Shown piece by piece: positions 5,904 to 12,869 of a stretch of DNA of 46,526 bases. Each line of letters starts with the position of its first letter. Position 1 is the first letter of the stretch. The DNA is from a virus. The stretch is taken from positions 1 to 46,526 of the IMG/VR virus record IMGVR_UViG_3300028800_000145; one strand, given 5' to 3'. The position numbers and the translations under genes were made by a program. Below the pieces are notes generated by a model. That model made no database searches and was not told the DNA's origin. It worked only from the letters and a program-made list of their open reading frames with translations.

Positions 5904-6586
5904 AGACTTAGCTGCTCAGGTTTGGATTCAAACAGGATGGGCTGGACGTCGATCTCAGCCATCCTTCGCCGTGCTATCTCGCAGTACTCGTGGCTGATCT
6001 CGAAGCCGAGGAAGTGCCGCCCTAGCTTCTTGGCGGCTACTAACGTGGTTCCGCTGCCGCAGAAGGGGTCGAGGATGGTTCCCTCAATCTCGAATCTCTC
6101 TATTAGGGTAAGAAATTGCCTAAACGATTGACCCCATTTGTGATAATGCTTATCGTCTTCGTTTTGTGTGGCATTTTCGAAGACATCGTATTTCCACGGT
6201 TTGAACTTTTGGCTCGAGGATGTTCCGTAAATCAGAAGCGGTTTCCACCCCGTAGAAATCCCTATCGGCCAAATCGGAGAGTTCGCCATCGGCATCCTGA
6301 AGTTTCCCATCCAACGGTATTCCCAAGCGGCTCGAGCAATGTCGCTCATGACACGCGGCAACCAAACCTGCCCACTCATAACCAACAGCCACGCCCCGTC
6401 TCGAGCCGCCCGCCGGCACAGCGGCCACGCATCTCTCAGGAAGTCTAGATATTCCTTCGGATAGGGAGGGTCTGCCACGACCGCATCCACACACCCATCC
6501 GGCAGCGCCTTCATCAGCTCAAGGCAGTCGCCTTCTACTACCGAGCAGCACGGGTATGGGCCGATCATGCGATCACAGGCGCTCAT
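5900..6586 (-). CDS. DNA N4/N6 (amino) methyltransferase
   Basis: The product is 228 residues from the ATG at 6586 (GGAGG just upstream; the longer frame to 6673 is the neighbour's shadow). ADPPYPKEY is motif IV, the catalytic D/N-P-P-Y of amino methyltransferases. DPFCGSGTTLVAAKKLGR near the end is the SAM-binding motif I. Motif IV before motif I gives the beta-class order. It would methylate adenine N6 or cytosine N4 in DNA, perhaps protecting phage DNA from restriction. No partner nuclease is nearby, so it is an orphan. It overlaps the preceding 47-residue gene by 14 bases. Confidence 0.9.
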   Translation of the reverse strand: MSACDRMIGPYPCCSVVEGDCLELMKALPDGCVDAVVADPPYPKEYLDFLRDAWPLCRRAARDGAWLLVMSGQVWLPRVMSDIARAAWEYRWMGNFRMPMANSPIWPIGISTGWKPLLIYGTSSSQKFKPWKYDVFENATQNEDDKHYHKWGQSFRQFLTLIERFEIEGTILDPFCGSGTTLVAAKKLGRHFLGFEISHEYCEIARRRMAEIDVQPILFESKPEQLSL

Positions 6587-6716
6587 AGTCCTCCATGTTC
6601 TCGCGACGCGCCCAGCTCTCAGGGTCGAGGTCAGCATCTCTGTCTGACGGCAGCAGATCGCCAAAAATATCAATCAGCACGCCGTTGGGGTCCGGTTCTG
6701 CGTCTGGGCGGTTCAT
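6573..6716 (-). CDS. Small acidic hypothetical protein
   Basis: The product is 47 residues from an ATG in an ATGA overlap with the upstream gene. It is acidic (many Asp/Glu), with one hydrophobic strand (GVLIDIFGDLL). Its last codons contain the ribosome site of the methyltransferase, so the two are coupled. No family recognised. A role as methyltransferase partner or DNA mimic would be speculation. Confidence 0.6.
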   Translation of the reverse strand: MNRPDAEPDPNGVLIDIFGDLLPSDRDADLDPESWARRENMEDYERL

Positions 6717-6922
6717 GCGGACTTCCCAGCGCGTATCGCTTTGGCGCAAACGTGTTCAGCGCAATCCTCTTCGAGGCTGTCGAGTACGTCGCCTGAAGCT
6801 ACCCCCTCACACTGCTGGGCGCACCACTCCATTGCCTCGTTCACGCATTGCAACACTTCATCTGCGCTGATGTAATCGGGATAAACTTTGCATCCAGAGA
6901 CTATTTCTTCTGCTTTGCTCAT
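6713..6922 (-). CDS. Hypothetical helical protein with scattered cysteines
   Basis: The product is 69 residues, mostly helical and acidic, with six cysteines spaced over its length (CVNEAMEWCAQQC in the middle). The spacing does not give clear CxxC knuckles. Similar small proteins with an EAMEWCA pattern occur in phage replication clusters. It is coupled by overlaps on both sides. Confidence 0.65.
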   Translation of the reverse strand: MSKAEEIVSGCKVYPDYISADEVLQCVNEAMEWCAQQCEGVASGDVLDSLEEDCAEHVCAKAIRAGKSA

Positions 6923-7488
6923 ACTCTCTCCCTAATGGCGGTACGAACCGCCAGAACTTCCGCAATCATCGCGTCGGCATTTAGTGCCTGTTGGCCTTTT
7001 CCCTTGCGCTCCAGCGCAATCCGCATCATCGCTACTACGTCAGCATCGCCAAAGTATTCGTCGGGGTTCTGACGGCGGTCGCGGGCCATTGCCCTGATTG
7101 CTTCCGTGTCGATGTCGGATGTCAAGCACTGGCAGCGCAGCACGCACGTCGCGTTGGGGTCGCGGTACATCCGTCGCGCTTCATAGTCTGGCAGCCTCAT
7201 CCAGCCTGAGCCGTGGCACTTCTCACAGTTGGCGTCGGCGTGGCGCCCACCAGGGGCCGGGATGAAGGCGCGAAACTCGGCCAGCGATGGGAAGAACTGG
7301 TACTTGCCTTCCCGCAGGATGGACGAAACGCCAGCATCGAATCGCGATACTCCAACTTCGTCGAAGATGGCGCGGTATTCACGCTCCAGCGTCTTGTAGC
7401 GCCCTTCGTCAATCGGCCAGTTCGCCAGTAAGCGCCGAAAGCTGCTCAGAAATACAGTCGAGGCCCGTTCGCTTTTGCTGTCTGCCAT
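6919..7488 (-). CDS. Helicase-loader-like zinc protein
   Basis: The product is 189 residues from the ATG at 7488 (GGGGGAAG site). The first part is helical with FFPSLAEFRAFIP, a pattern seen in phage helicase loaders of the lambda P type. A zinc segment follows (CEKCHGSGW near residue 90, then C-x3-C-x-C about 30 residues later), with the first pair resembling a DnaJ CxxCxGxG knuckle. The rest is helical. It lies directly after the O-like protein and overlaps its end by 80 bases, the usual O-P order of replication modules. Loading the host DnaB at the origin is the likely job (inference). Confidence 0.6.
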   Translation of the reverse strand: MADSKSERASTVFLSSFRRLLANWPIDEGRYKTLEREYRAIFDEVGVSRFDAGVSSILREGKYQFFPSLAEFRAFIPAPGGRHADANCEKCHGSGWMRLPDYEARRMYRDPNATCVLRCQCLTSDIDTEAIRAMARDRRQNPDEYFGDADVVAMMRIALERKGKGQQALNADAMIAEVLAVRTAIRERV

Positions 7489-8227
7489 TGCCGTTACTTC
7501 CCCCGTTTCTTGCCACTGAGTTTCGTATCCAGTTTCGGAACGTAGCATCCCAATCCAACTTCGTCCCATCCCGGCCCGGCTTCGCCGTCCAGAAGTCCAC
7601 GAACGCCCCGATGTGGCCATGGGGGTCTGGCATGTGATTTTGCTTTGCCCATTGGACGTGTTCGAGGGTTACAGAAAAGTTCTCAGGTATCCGATAGGCT
7701 TTCAGTTTTCCCGCTTGCGGGGAAAAGACTTTGACTTTATCTGTATATGCTTCTGCATCTGCTTGCGTTACTGTAACGCTTTTACCGTTACGTAACGCCG
7801 TTACTTCAGCCTTTGTTTGCCTATATCTACGCTGACGCAGTGCGTTGGTGTGATCTTTCTCGCGATACTTGACGAAGTTGAGCACCACAAAGCCACCAGG
7901 AACGCGCACTATGCGACGACCGTTATGCTCCGGGGATCGGCTCTGTTTGTCGGGTTCTCCGAGGCGTTTCAGGGCGTCCATCCCGGCGTCATATTCGACC
8001 AGGGCACGGCGCACGATTCCCTGCCCAGAAGATTCCACGAATCCGTACCAGCCAACCGGAACGGTGAACTCGCATTCCGTATCGTCCAGCACGCTGAGTT
8101 GTTTTTGGGAGCGGGAGATGCGCTTGGGTCGGGCCATAAGTAACGCCGTTATGAACACGTCTCTGGCGTCCCGGTCGATCCAAAGCGTCGAATCTAGGAT
8201 GGCAACATCAAGTTTTAGAAATGGCAT
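7409..8227 (-). CDS. Replication-initiation (O-like) protein
   Basis: The product is 272 residues. The N-terminal third resembles the winged-helix start of phage replisome organisers (LWIDRDARDVFITALLMA, then GIVRRALVEYDAGMDALKRLG). A middle segment with NFVKYREKDHTNALRQRRYRQTK is typical of the DNA-binding linker. The C-terminal part ends in WDATFRNWIRN, the W-x-x-xFRNWI signature common in O/DnaD-like proteins. It should bind the origin and recruit the helicase loader encoded next. The upstream gap 8228-8432 has repeats that could be its sites. Confidence 0.75.
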   Translation of the reverse strand: MPFLKLDVAILDSTLWIDRDARDVFITALLMARPKRISRSQKQLSVLDDTECEFTVPVGWYGFVESSGQGIVRRALVEYDAGMDALKRLGEPDKQSRSPEHNGRRIVRVPGGFVVLNFVKYREKDHTNALRQRRYRQTKAEVTALRNGKSVTVTQADAEAYTDKVKVFSPQAGKLKAYRIPENFSVTLEHVQWAKQNHMPDPHGHIGAFVDFWTAKPGRDGTKLDWDATFRNWIRNSVARNGGSNGNGRQQKRTGLDCISEQLSALTGELAD

Positions 8228-8432
8228 GTCCAGCGAGTTCGTGAAAGATCGCTGACTGATAGCGGAATTTTCACAGTTCGTCGCAACTCAATTATTGACT
8301 CAGCCATCGAAATAATGCAAGATAAAAATGCGGGTGGTGCCAACCATCCTCGGTTTCACGGTTCGTCGCTGATTCGTGACGCCACCTGCACGGCTTCATC
8401 CTATTCTCCGTCGCTTTCCCCGTTAAATCGGG
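8228..8432. promoter_or_regulatory. Intergenic region with direct repeats, candidate origin
   Basis: No gene is present. A 16-base element TTTCAC(A/G)GTTCGTCGC occurs at 8269-8284 and 8354-8369 (15 of 16 identical). Related GTTCGTGAAAGATCGC and GATTCGTGAC fragments lie at its edges. The 70 bases between the two copies are AT-richer. Its position directly before the O-like gene suggests iterons of a replication origin or operator sites. No clear promoter could be assigned. Confidence 0.5.
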
Positions 8433-9056
8433 CTAGATCGATTTCATACCGCCCGCCAGATCATCGGCGGGTTTAGTTTGTTCCATAAGCCGTTCGGCGT
8501 AATCGGCGACACAGGCGGATAGTTCGGGAGGGATTGTGGCTGTATTGGCCGCCCTGCGATGCGGGGAAATTCTGTCCAGGTTGGCGTGGTAGTGCTCTGT
8601 GCTCTGGTCACCAAACCCTTTGTTTATCCCCTGCGGCATAATCGCCGGAACTCCGTTGCCCCACAGGTAGAACGGCCCGCAGTGATGCACCGCATTGCCC
8701 ACGAACTGCTGTGCTGCCCGCACGTTTTCCATGACATACTGAACGCCGGCCGATTCGCACAGCATCCGCGTATGGTTAAACAGCTTGATTCCCAGCTCTG
8801 GATAGGGCGGATTCGGGTGGAAGTGCTTCATCCCGTGGACGCTGAACTGCTCGCATGGGCTGCTGGCGCAGATAAAGTCAAATCCCTGCTCCGCTATCCA
8901 ATCAGGCGTGATCGTGAGCACGTCAGCCTGGATGAACTCGCATCCCTGCGGAATCTCAGGCGGCAAGGTCAGGTCGATGCCCACCACTTCCCATCCGCGA
9001 GCGGCAAATACGCGGCCCCACCCAAATCTGCCAGCGAACAGATCCAGCATCCTCAT
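8433..9056 (-). CDS. DNA cytosine-5 methyltransferase
   Basis: The product is 207 residues, short for the family. It starts with MLDLFAGRFGWGRVF (SAM-binding motif I, F-A-G). Motif II-like VVGIDLT follows, then ASSPCEQFS, which holds the catalytic Cys of motif IV with Ser-Ser-Pro-Cys in place of the usual Pro-Pro-Cys. VMENVRAAQQFVG is motif VI (ENV). The target-recognition part is small, and motifs IX-X are reduced to IPPELSACVADYAERL. It probably methylates phage DNA to escape restriction. It is coupled to the upstream zinc-ribbon gene by ATGA. Confidence 0.85.
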   Translation of the reverse strand: MRMLDLFAGRFGWGRVFAARGWEVVGIDLTLPPEIPQGCEFIQADVLTITPDWIAEQGFDFICASSPCEQFSVHGMKHFHPNPPYPELGIKLFNHTRMLCESAGVQYVMENVRAAQQFVGNAVHHCGPFYLWGNGVPAIMPQGINKGFGDQSTEHYHANLDRISPHRRAANTATIPPELSACVADYAERLMEQTKPADDLAGGMKSI

Positions 9057-9184
9057 CGCTTAACCATCTTTACCATCACATTGTTGACGCCAACAAAGGG
9101 ATGGCCGCAGACAGCACAGTACGGCCAGTGCTTGAGCATCAGCCGCTTACAGGCGGCGCAGCGCGTAATCAGGAACGGAATCAT
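9053..9184 (-). CDS. Zinc-ribbon micro-protein
   Basis: The product is 43 residues. CAAC (about 9-12) and CAVCG (about 26-30) form a two-knuckle zinc ribbon with a Lys/Trp loop between. It is in ATGA overlap with both neighbours. Such ribbons are common next to phage methyltransferases and replication genes. The partner is unknown. Confidence 0.7.
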   Translation of the reverse strand: MIPFLITRCAACKRLMLKHWPYCAVCGHPFVGVNNVMVKMVKR

Positions 9185-9363
9185 AGCTTGGCTAAAGGGT
9201 CGGGTGGCTCAATATTCGGCAGACCGAATACCCGCCTAAGAGGGTTTGGCAGTTGCATACAAGCCTTCTGGAACAGGCGCCTAACTTCCTCGGCATCATC
9301 TAGCCACTTGACGTAAGCCCTCAGCACCTCTAGTTCTTTTTGACTCCTGCTTTTGTTTTCCAT
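9181..9363 (-). CDS. Small helical protein, first gene of the replication operon
   Basis: The product is 60 residues from the ATG at 9363. A basic start is followed by two helices (LRAYVKWLDDAEEVRRLFQKA) and a Pro-rich end. The ribosome site is inside an unusual G-rich run: ten consecutive G residues (C on the plus strand, 9369-9378), then A and four G. Changes in this run could alter translation of the first gene. Family unknown. Confidence 0.65.
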   Translation of the reverse strand: MENKSRSQKELEVLRAYVKWLDDAEEVRRLFQKACMQLPNPLRRVFGLPNIEPPDPLAKL

Positions 9364-9457
9364 TTGCACCCCCCCCCCTCCCCGGTAGCGGTCAGCGGGA
9401 GACATCCGGTACTCCCGCCCCGCCCGGACACGCCGGGTGCGTGCCCTATGGCCCTGA
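9364..9457 (-). promoter_or_regulatory. Structured 5' leader of the replication operon
   Basis: Two strong hairpins precede the first gene: CCCGG...CCGGG (9423-9437) and GCGGGAG...CTCCCGC (9395-9418). The G10 tract containing the ribosome site follows. The leader of about 90 bases is unlike the leaderless promoters elsewhere in this genome and could control translation or early termination. Confidence 0.5.
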
Positions 9458-9485
9458 ATCTTACGCCGATTCCTGTAATCCACAA
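9458..9485 (-). promoter_or_regulatory. Promoter of the replication operon
   Basis: On the minus strand TTGTGG (9485-9480), 16 bases and TAAGAT (9463-9458). The -10 is identical to that of the scaffold-gene promoter at 39758-39763. It drives transcription towards 9363. The -35 is only a partial match. Confidence 0.5.
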
Positions 9486-9512
9486 TAGCCCATGAGTGCC
9501 ATCATTATTTTC

Positions 9513-9546
9513 TTGACGGAACAATTACTATGCGCTTACTATGCGC
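9513..9546 (+). promoter_or_regulatory. Early promoter with tandem 11-base repeat, leaderless start
   Basis: TTGACG (9513-9518), 18 bases and TACTAT (9537-9542). TTACTATGCGC is repeated head to tail at 9525-9535 and 9536-9546, covering spacer and -10. The ATG at 9549 is 7 bases after the -10, the same geometry as the promoter at 596-624, so the transcript should be leaderless. The repeat could be a regulator site. Confidence 0.65.
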
Positions 9547-9548
9547 GT

Positions 9549-9695
9549 ATGGCTGAAAAGAAAATCAGGCGGTGCAAGGCGAGGGGCTGTGACGCCATGT
9601 TCACGCCGAAGGTAAGAACGCAAATCTATCACAGCCCAGCCTGCCGTAACCGGGAGCAGCAACGCAAGCTCCGCCAGAGAGCGAGGATTGCATGA
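9549..9695 (+). CDS. Small zinc-finger protein, leaderless
   Basis: The product is 48 residues. CKARGC near the start and a later Cys in SPACRNR, following a Tyr/His, give the layout of small C-x4-C...C-R zinc fingers with a basic tail (QRKLRQRAR). Such proteins bind nucleic acids and often act as phage regulators. It is the first gene of the recombination block, begins at the predicted transcription start, and is coupled by ATGA to the next gene. Confidence 0.7.
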   Translation: MAEKKIRRCKARGCDAMFTPKVRTQIYHSPACRNREQQRKLRQRARIA

Positions 9696-10012
9696 GCACC
9701 CAAACACTATTCGAGTTGGTTTACGACCTCCAATACGTCAGCTTCAGGACGCAGCGCAATCTCGGCAGCAGCTACCAGTCCTGCGCTCATCCGCTGGCGT
9801 TCGGCGCCGAGGCTGTTGCTTTCGAGGAACGCTACCAGGCCGAGCAATCTCAGGCCGAGCACTGCGAACACGGCGTAGACGCCGATCAGTGCTGGTACTG
9901 CAGCAATCCCGATCCCGAACGTGTCGAGAAATGCACGTACTGTCCGCGCATGGCAACGGTAATCACTGCCAGCGAGATGCCTCTGTGCGATGAGCATGTG
10001 GAGTGGAGATGA
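9692..10012 (+). CDS. Zinc-binding hypothetical protein
   Basis: The product is 106 residues. The N-terminal half is helical and Gln/Ala-rich. The C-terminal half holds CEHG...CWYC, then CTYCPR, then C-x2-H, enough ligands for two zinc sites. Similar CxHG...CxxC patterns occur in short phage DNA-binding proteins. It is coupled to the preceding zinc finger. Function unknown. Confidence 0.7.
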   Translation: MSTQTLFELVYDLQYVSFRTQRNLGSSYQSCAHPLAFGAEAVAFEERYQAEQSQAEHCEHGVDADQCWYCSNPDPERVEKCTYCPRMATVITASEMPLCDEHVEWR

Positions 10013-10028
10013 GCGCAATGTTGGATAG

Positions 10029-10260
10029 TCGAAACAAGCCAATAGCTCCCTACGAGATCAGGAGCAGAGCCTGTACAAGCACAGCGGAAGGCCGGAGTTC
10101 CGGCGCTGGCGCGAGGGCATCGACGTGGTGGTTGTAGACGAGCTGCACAAGGCGCTCAATCGTCGCCACTTCTCGGTGGTGCGCTCCATCCCGGCGGGCG
10201 CGGTGTTCGGGCTGACCGCTACGTTGCGGCTTGGCAAGGCGCACACCCGGCTGCAGGCTT
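10029..10260 (+). pseudogene. Fragment of a superfamily-2 helicase
   Basis: An open stretch without a proper start encodes IDVVVVDELHKAL followed by SIPAGAVFGLTATLRLGK. These match helicase motif II (DExH-type, here DELH) and motif III-like G-L-T-A-T with normal spacing. Motif I and all C-terminal motifs are missing. The frame is closed upstream by a TAG (10026), and after about 10260 the composition loses sense. It is a decayed remnant of a DEAD/DEAH-box or UvsW-like helicase in the middle of the recombination block. Confidence 0.7.
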
Positions 10261-10309
10261 ACGGCCAGCGGCGAGATGCGGAACTTGCAGTCGAGCCGTG
10301 TTCCTGGAA

Positions 10310-10426
10310 ATGCGCAACGGGAAGTTGTTCTTCATCCAGCACGTCGGCGCTTCGGGTGGAGTCTGCTCGGGCAGCGGAACCGAGCCGAGCGAGGACTCGC
10401 GTGTCGGCGGGATAGATGAAGTATGA
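10310..10426 (+). CDS. Short hypothetical protein
   Basis: The product is 38 residues from the ATG at 10310, or 42 from the GTG at 10298. KLFFIQHVG is a beta strand followed by a Gly/Ser-rich tail ending acidic. It lies directly after the helicase fragment in another frame and could be a surviving tail of a larger gene. Coding status is moderate. Confidence 0.4.
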   Translation: MRNGKLFFIQHVGASGGVCSGSGTEPSEDSRVGGIDEV

Positions 10427-10459
10427 CCGGCAGCGGAGTTGCTGCGGACGAAGGAGCGA

Positions 10460-10693
10460 ATGATGGGGAATCGCAAGAAGCCGAAGTGGGAAACAGAATT
10501 GCCGGATACGCTGTTTGCATTTCGGGACAGTAACAACTTCCTGCAAGCGGAGAAAGATCTGAAGATGACTGAGGACGGAGAAGTCGGGGTCTACATACTG
10601 GAGCGTGTCGTCAAGAAGCGGACCATTGCGCAGATGCGTTCGCCCGACGGCAGAAGCGGAGACTGGGTGAACATCGAGGATGTTTATGTATGA
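10460..10693 (+). CDS. Hypothetical protein
   Basis: The product is 77 residues from the first of two ATGs after AAGGAG. The N-terminus is basic; the rest is beta-rich, with strands around GEVGVYILERVV and RTIAQMRS. No metal or membrane motif is seen. Family unknown. It is part of the plus-strand block. Confidence 0.65.
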   Translation: MMGNRKKPKWETELPDTLFAFRDSNNFLQAEKDLKMTEDGEVGVYILERVVKKRTIAQMRSPDGRSGDWVNIEDVYV

Positions 10694-10712
10694 AGACTAA
10701 GGAGTGTGCATA

Positions 10713-10847
10713 ATGAAGAAGATTGACTGTCTGAGTCTCGGTACCATGTGCGAAGTCCTGCTCGATGGCGAGCCGGTGTTCATACTGCGGGCGCAAGGAC
10801 GTCGCGGAGCACGCGAGATGCCTGTGCAAACGCTGCAAGGAGAATGA
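10713..10847 (+). CDS. Small protein overlapping a zinc-ribbon frame
   Basis: The product is 44 residues with AAGGAG upstream. EPVFILRAQG recalls a common phage micro-protein pattern (PVFVLRAQD) whose second half normally continues helical. Here the second half is Arg/Gly-rich and out of character. A better protein begins in another frame at 10765. The gene may be truncated or fused at that point. Confidence 0.5.
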   Translation: MKKIDCLSLGTMCEVLLDGEPVFILRAQGRRGAREMPVQTLQGE

Positions 10848-10854
10848 AGCATGA
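10765..10854 (+). CDS. Micro zinc-ribbon protein in an overlapping frame
   Basis: The product is 29 residues: CSYC near the start and CLCKRC near the end, separated by 12 residues, a compact two-knuckle zinc ribbon. It lies almost wholly within the 3' half of the gene at 10713-10847 in a different frame. Its stop overlaps the start of the next membrane gene. The clean knuckles argue it is real. Confidence 0.5.
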   Translation: MASRCSYCGRKDVAEHARCLCKRCKENEA

Positions 10855-10943
10855 AATCCGCCGACTACTGGCCACGGGCACTACTATTCTGGGCGCTGTT
10901 TCTCTTGCTGGCCTCGTGGGGATGGCTGGAGATGGTGAAATGA
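10851..10943 (+). CDS. Micro membrane protein
   Basis: The product is 30 residues, coupled to both neighbours by ATGA. ALLFWALFLLLASWGW is one short hydrophobic helix. It is too small to classify. Its position before the nuclease gene suggests it only shares transcription. Confidence 0.5.
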   Translation: MKSADYWPRALLFWALFLLLASWGWLEMVK

Positions 10944-11581
10944 TTACGACTCGCGTCTCAGCAATCGAAGATTACCGCTGGTGGCAAAGCTCCGGCCTTG
11001 AGTGGGATTGGTTTATCAACAAGGATCGGGGAGAGAACGACCGGATGCGGGCCGGGACTGTGCTGCATGAGTTTCTGGAAAAGGTCGGAGAAGGTGAGTG
11101 TCCTGAGGGCCGCGTCGGGGGTTACATCTTCGTGTTCGACTGCGACCACGAGCTGGCGCTACCGAAGTTCAGGGAACAGCGGCGTTCTAAGGACTACGGG
11201 GCGCTGCGCGTCACAGGTAAGACAGACGGACTGAACGGCAATCGGATTCAGGATTACAAGCTCATCATCGACCACCAGGTTGAGGGCGAGCAGTACATGG
11301 ACTCGTACCAGTGGCGCTATTACCTCGACATCTTCGGCGCTGACGTGTTCGATTACTTCATCTTCCAGGCGCACGATACCGGCGACAACATCCTGCGCGT
11401 CGAGGAGATCCACCAAATCACGCAGTACCGCTACCCGGAGCTGTCTCAGGACTGCTCCCGCCTTGCGGTTGAGTTCTATGACGCCGCGTTACGCTCACCC
11501 GATCTGCGAAAGATCATTGATAACGGACTGGAGGACGCCCGTGCTAAAGATCATCAAGTCGAATCAACCCATACCAGTTAA
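10940..11581 (+). CDS. PD-(D/E)XK exonuclease (RecB/Cas4-like)
   Basis: The product is 213 residues from the ATG at 10940. AGTVLHEFLEKV holds the conserved His. VTGKTDGL supplies the Asp and IQDYKLI the D-x-K of the PD-(D/E)XK core. QWRYYLDIFG afterwards matches the Q-x-x-x-Y motif of RecB-type nucleases. In phages such enzymes resect double-stranded DNA ends for single-strand annealing. It is directly followed by the Sak4-like ATPase and then a VRR-NUC nuclease, forming a recombination set. Confidence 0.8.
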   Translation: MITTRVSAIEDYRWWQSSGLEWDWFINKDRGENDRMRAGTVLHEFLEKVGEGECPEGRVGGYIFVFDCDHELALPKFREQRRSKDYGALRVTGKTDGLNGNRIQDYKLIIDHQVEGEQYMDSYQWRYYLDIFGADVFDYFIFQAHDTGDNILRVEEIHQITQYRYPELSQDCSRLAVEFYDAALRSPDLRKIIDNGLEDARAKDHQVESTHTS

Positions 11582-12869
11582 GCAAATCACCGTCACTGTA
11601 TACGCCCTTCCGGGCATCGGGAAAACATCTCTAGCGTTCAGTGCCGGGGCGCTCCTGATCGACACCGACAAAGGCGCGTACCGCTCTGCCAACCGTGGAG
11701 ACACGGTGCAGCCGGCGTCATGGTCGGAGATTGCCAACCTGACTGCCAGCGATCTGGAAGGCTATCAGGCTGTGGCGCTGGACACTGCTGGTCGCGCTCT
11801 CGATATGCTCTCCGCGCACATTCTGGAGAACGACCCCAAGATGGGCCGCAAGTCCGGGGATCTGAGCTTACAGGGGTTTGGCGCTCTCAAGAGTTCGTTC
11901 ATTTCGTGGCTGAAGCGTCTGCACGCCTGCGGCAAGGACGTTATCCTGCTGAGTCACTTGGACGAAAAGCAGGAAGGCGACATCATCAAAGACCGCCTCG
12001 ACATTCAGGGCGGAAGTAAGGCCGAAATCTACAAGTGCTCCGACGCAATGGCGAAGCTCTACATCGAGGGAAAGGCCCGCAAGTTGGACTTCTCGCCTCG
12101 CGAGGGAGCCTTGGGCAAGAATCCAGCGCAGTTCGACATCCTTACCGTCCCGAACTTCACAGTCGAGCCGCAATACTTCGCTGGCGTAATCGGAGACATC
12201 AAGAAGGCTCTCAACAAGATGTCGGAGTCTCAGACGCAGGCACAGGACGAGATTGAGGGCTGGCGGAAACTATTGAACGCCTGCAAGAACGCCGCCGACT
12301 TCAATTCCCTGCTACCGCAAGCGGTTAAGGCCGATCATTCGGTCAAGGTTCTAATCATGGCCGTGGCGACCGATAAAGGGCTGAAGTTCGATAAGGACGA
12401 GAAGGCGTTTTACGCCCCTTCCACGCCAGGGGTGGCCCAAACCCCTACGGAGCCAGAGAAAGCCCCAGAAACCGTCACAGAATCGCAGGACGGGGCATCC
12501 CACGTACCCGGTGAAATCTACCGGCAGGAAGTAAGCGTTACCGAAGTGGAACAGCGGAGCAAGGGCGGCAAGCAGTGGATGCTCCTCGACTGCGAGATTT
12601 ACGAGGAAACGGGCGGAACGGGGAACTCCGACAACATGGACGAGCCTGCCCACGATACCTATGGAATAGCACTCCAGTGCTGGCACAAAAACACCATGTT
12701 CGGACATCTCAAGACCTCCAAGGGTAAGGCGTGCGAGTTCGGCATAATGCGCCACGAAGTAGGGGACTCTGTCCACTACACCATCGAGGAGATTCACCGA
12801 ATCGGAGATTTGCAGTTCTCCAAGAATCAGCCGCTGGCATCGCCCAGCGGGAAGCAGATGGGGTTCTGA
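11541..12869 (+). CDS. Sak4-like RecA-fold ATPase with C-terminal OB-like domain
   Basis: The product is 442 residues from a GTG with GGAGG upstream, overlapping the nuclease by 41 bases. Residues 1-230 are a RecA/AAA ATPase: LPGIGKTS (about 23-30, Walker A), LLIDTDKG, then VALDTAGR as Walker B, and LLSHLDEK as a sensor. This is the layout of phage Sak4 single-strand annealing ATPases. After a Pro-rich linker (about 295-325), the last 115 residues form a beta-rich domain (VSVTEVEQRSKGGKQWMLLD...) resembling an OB-fold. Sak4 proteins usually work with a separate SSB; no ssb gene is seen here, so a fusion is plausible (inference). Confidence 0.75.
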   Translation: MLKIIKSNQPIPVKQITVTVYALPGIGKTSLAFSAGALLIDTDKGAYRSANRGDTVQPASWSEIANLTASDLEGYQAVALDTAGRALDMLSAHILENDPKMGRKSGDLSLQGFGALKSSFISWLKRLHACGKDVILLSHLDEKQEGDIIKDRLDIQGGSKAEIYKCSDAMAKLYIEGKARKLDFSPREGALGKNPAQFDILTVPNFTVEPQYFAGVIGDIKKALNKMSESQTQAQDEIEGWRKLLNACKNAADFNSLLPQAVKADHSVKVLIMAVATDKGLKFDKDEKAFYAPSTPGVAQTPTEPEKAPETVTESQDGASHVPGEIYRQEVSVTEVEQRSKGGKQWMLLDCEIYEETGGTGNSDNMDEPAHDTYGIALQCWHKNTMFGHLKTSKGKACEFGIMRHEVGDSVHYTIEEIHRIGDLQFSKNQPLASPSGKQMGF

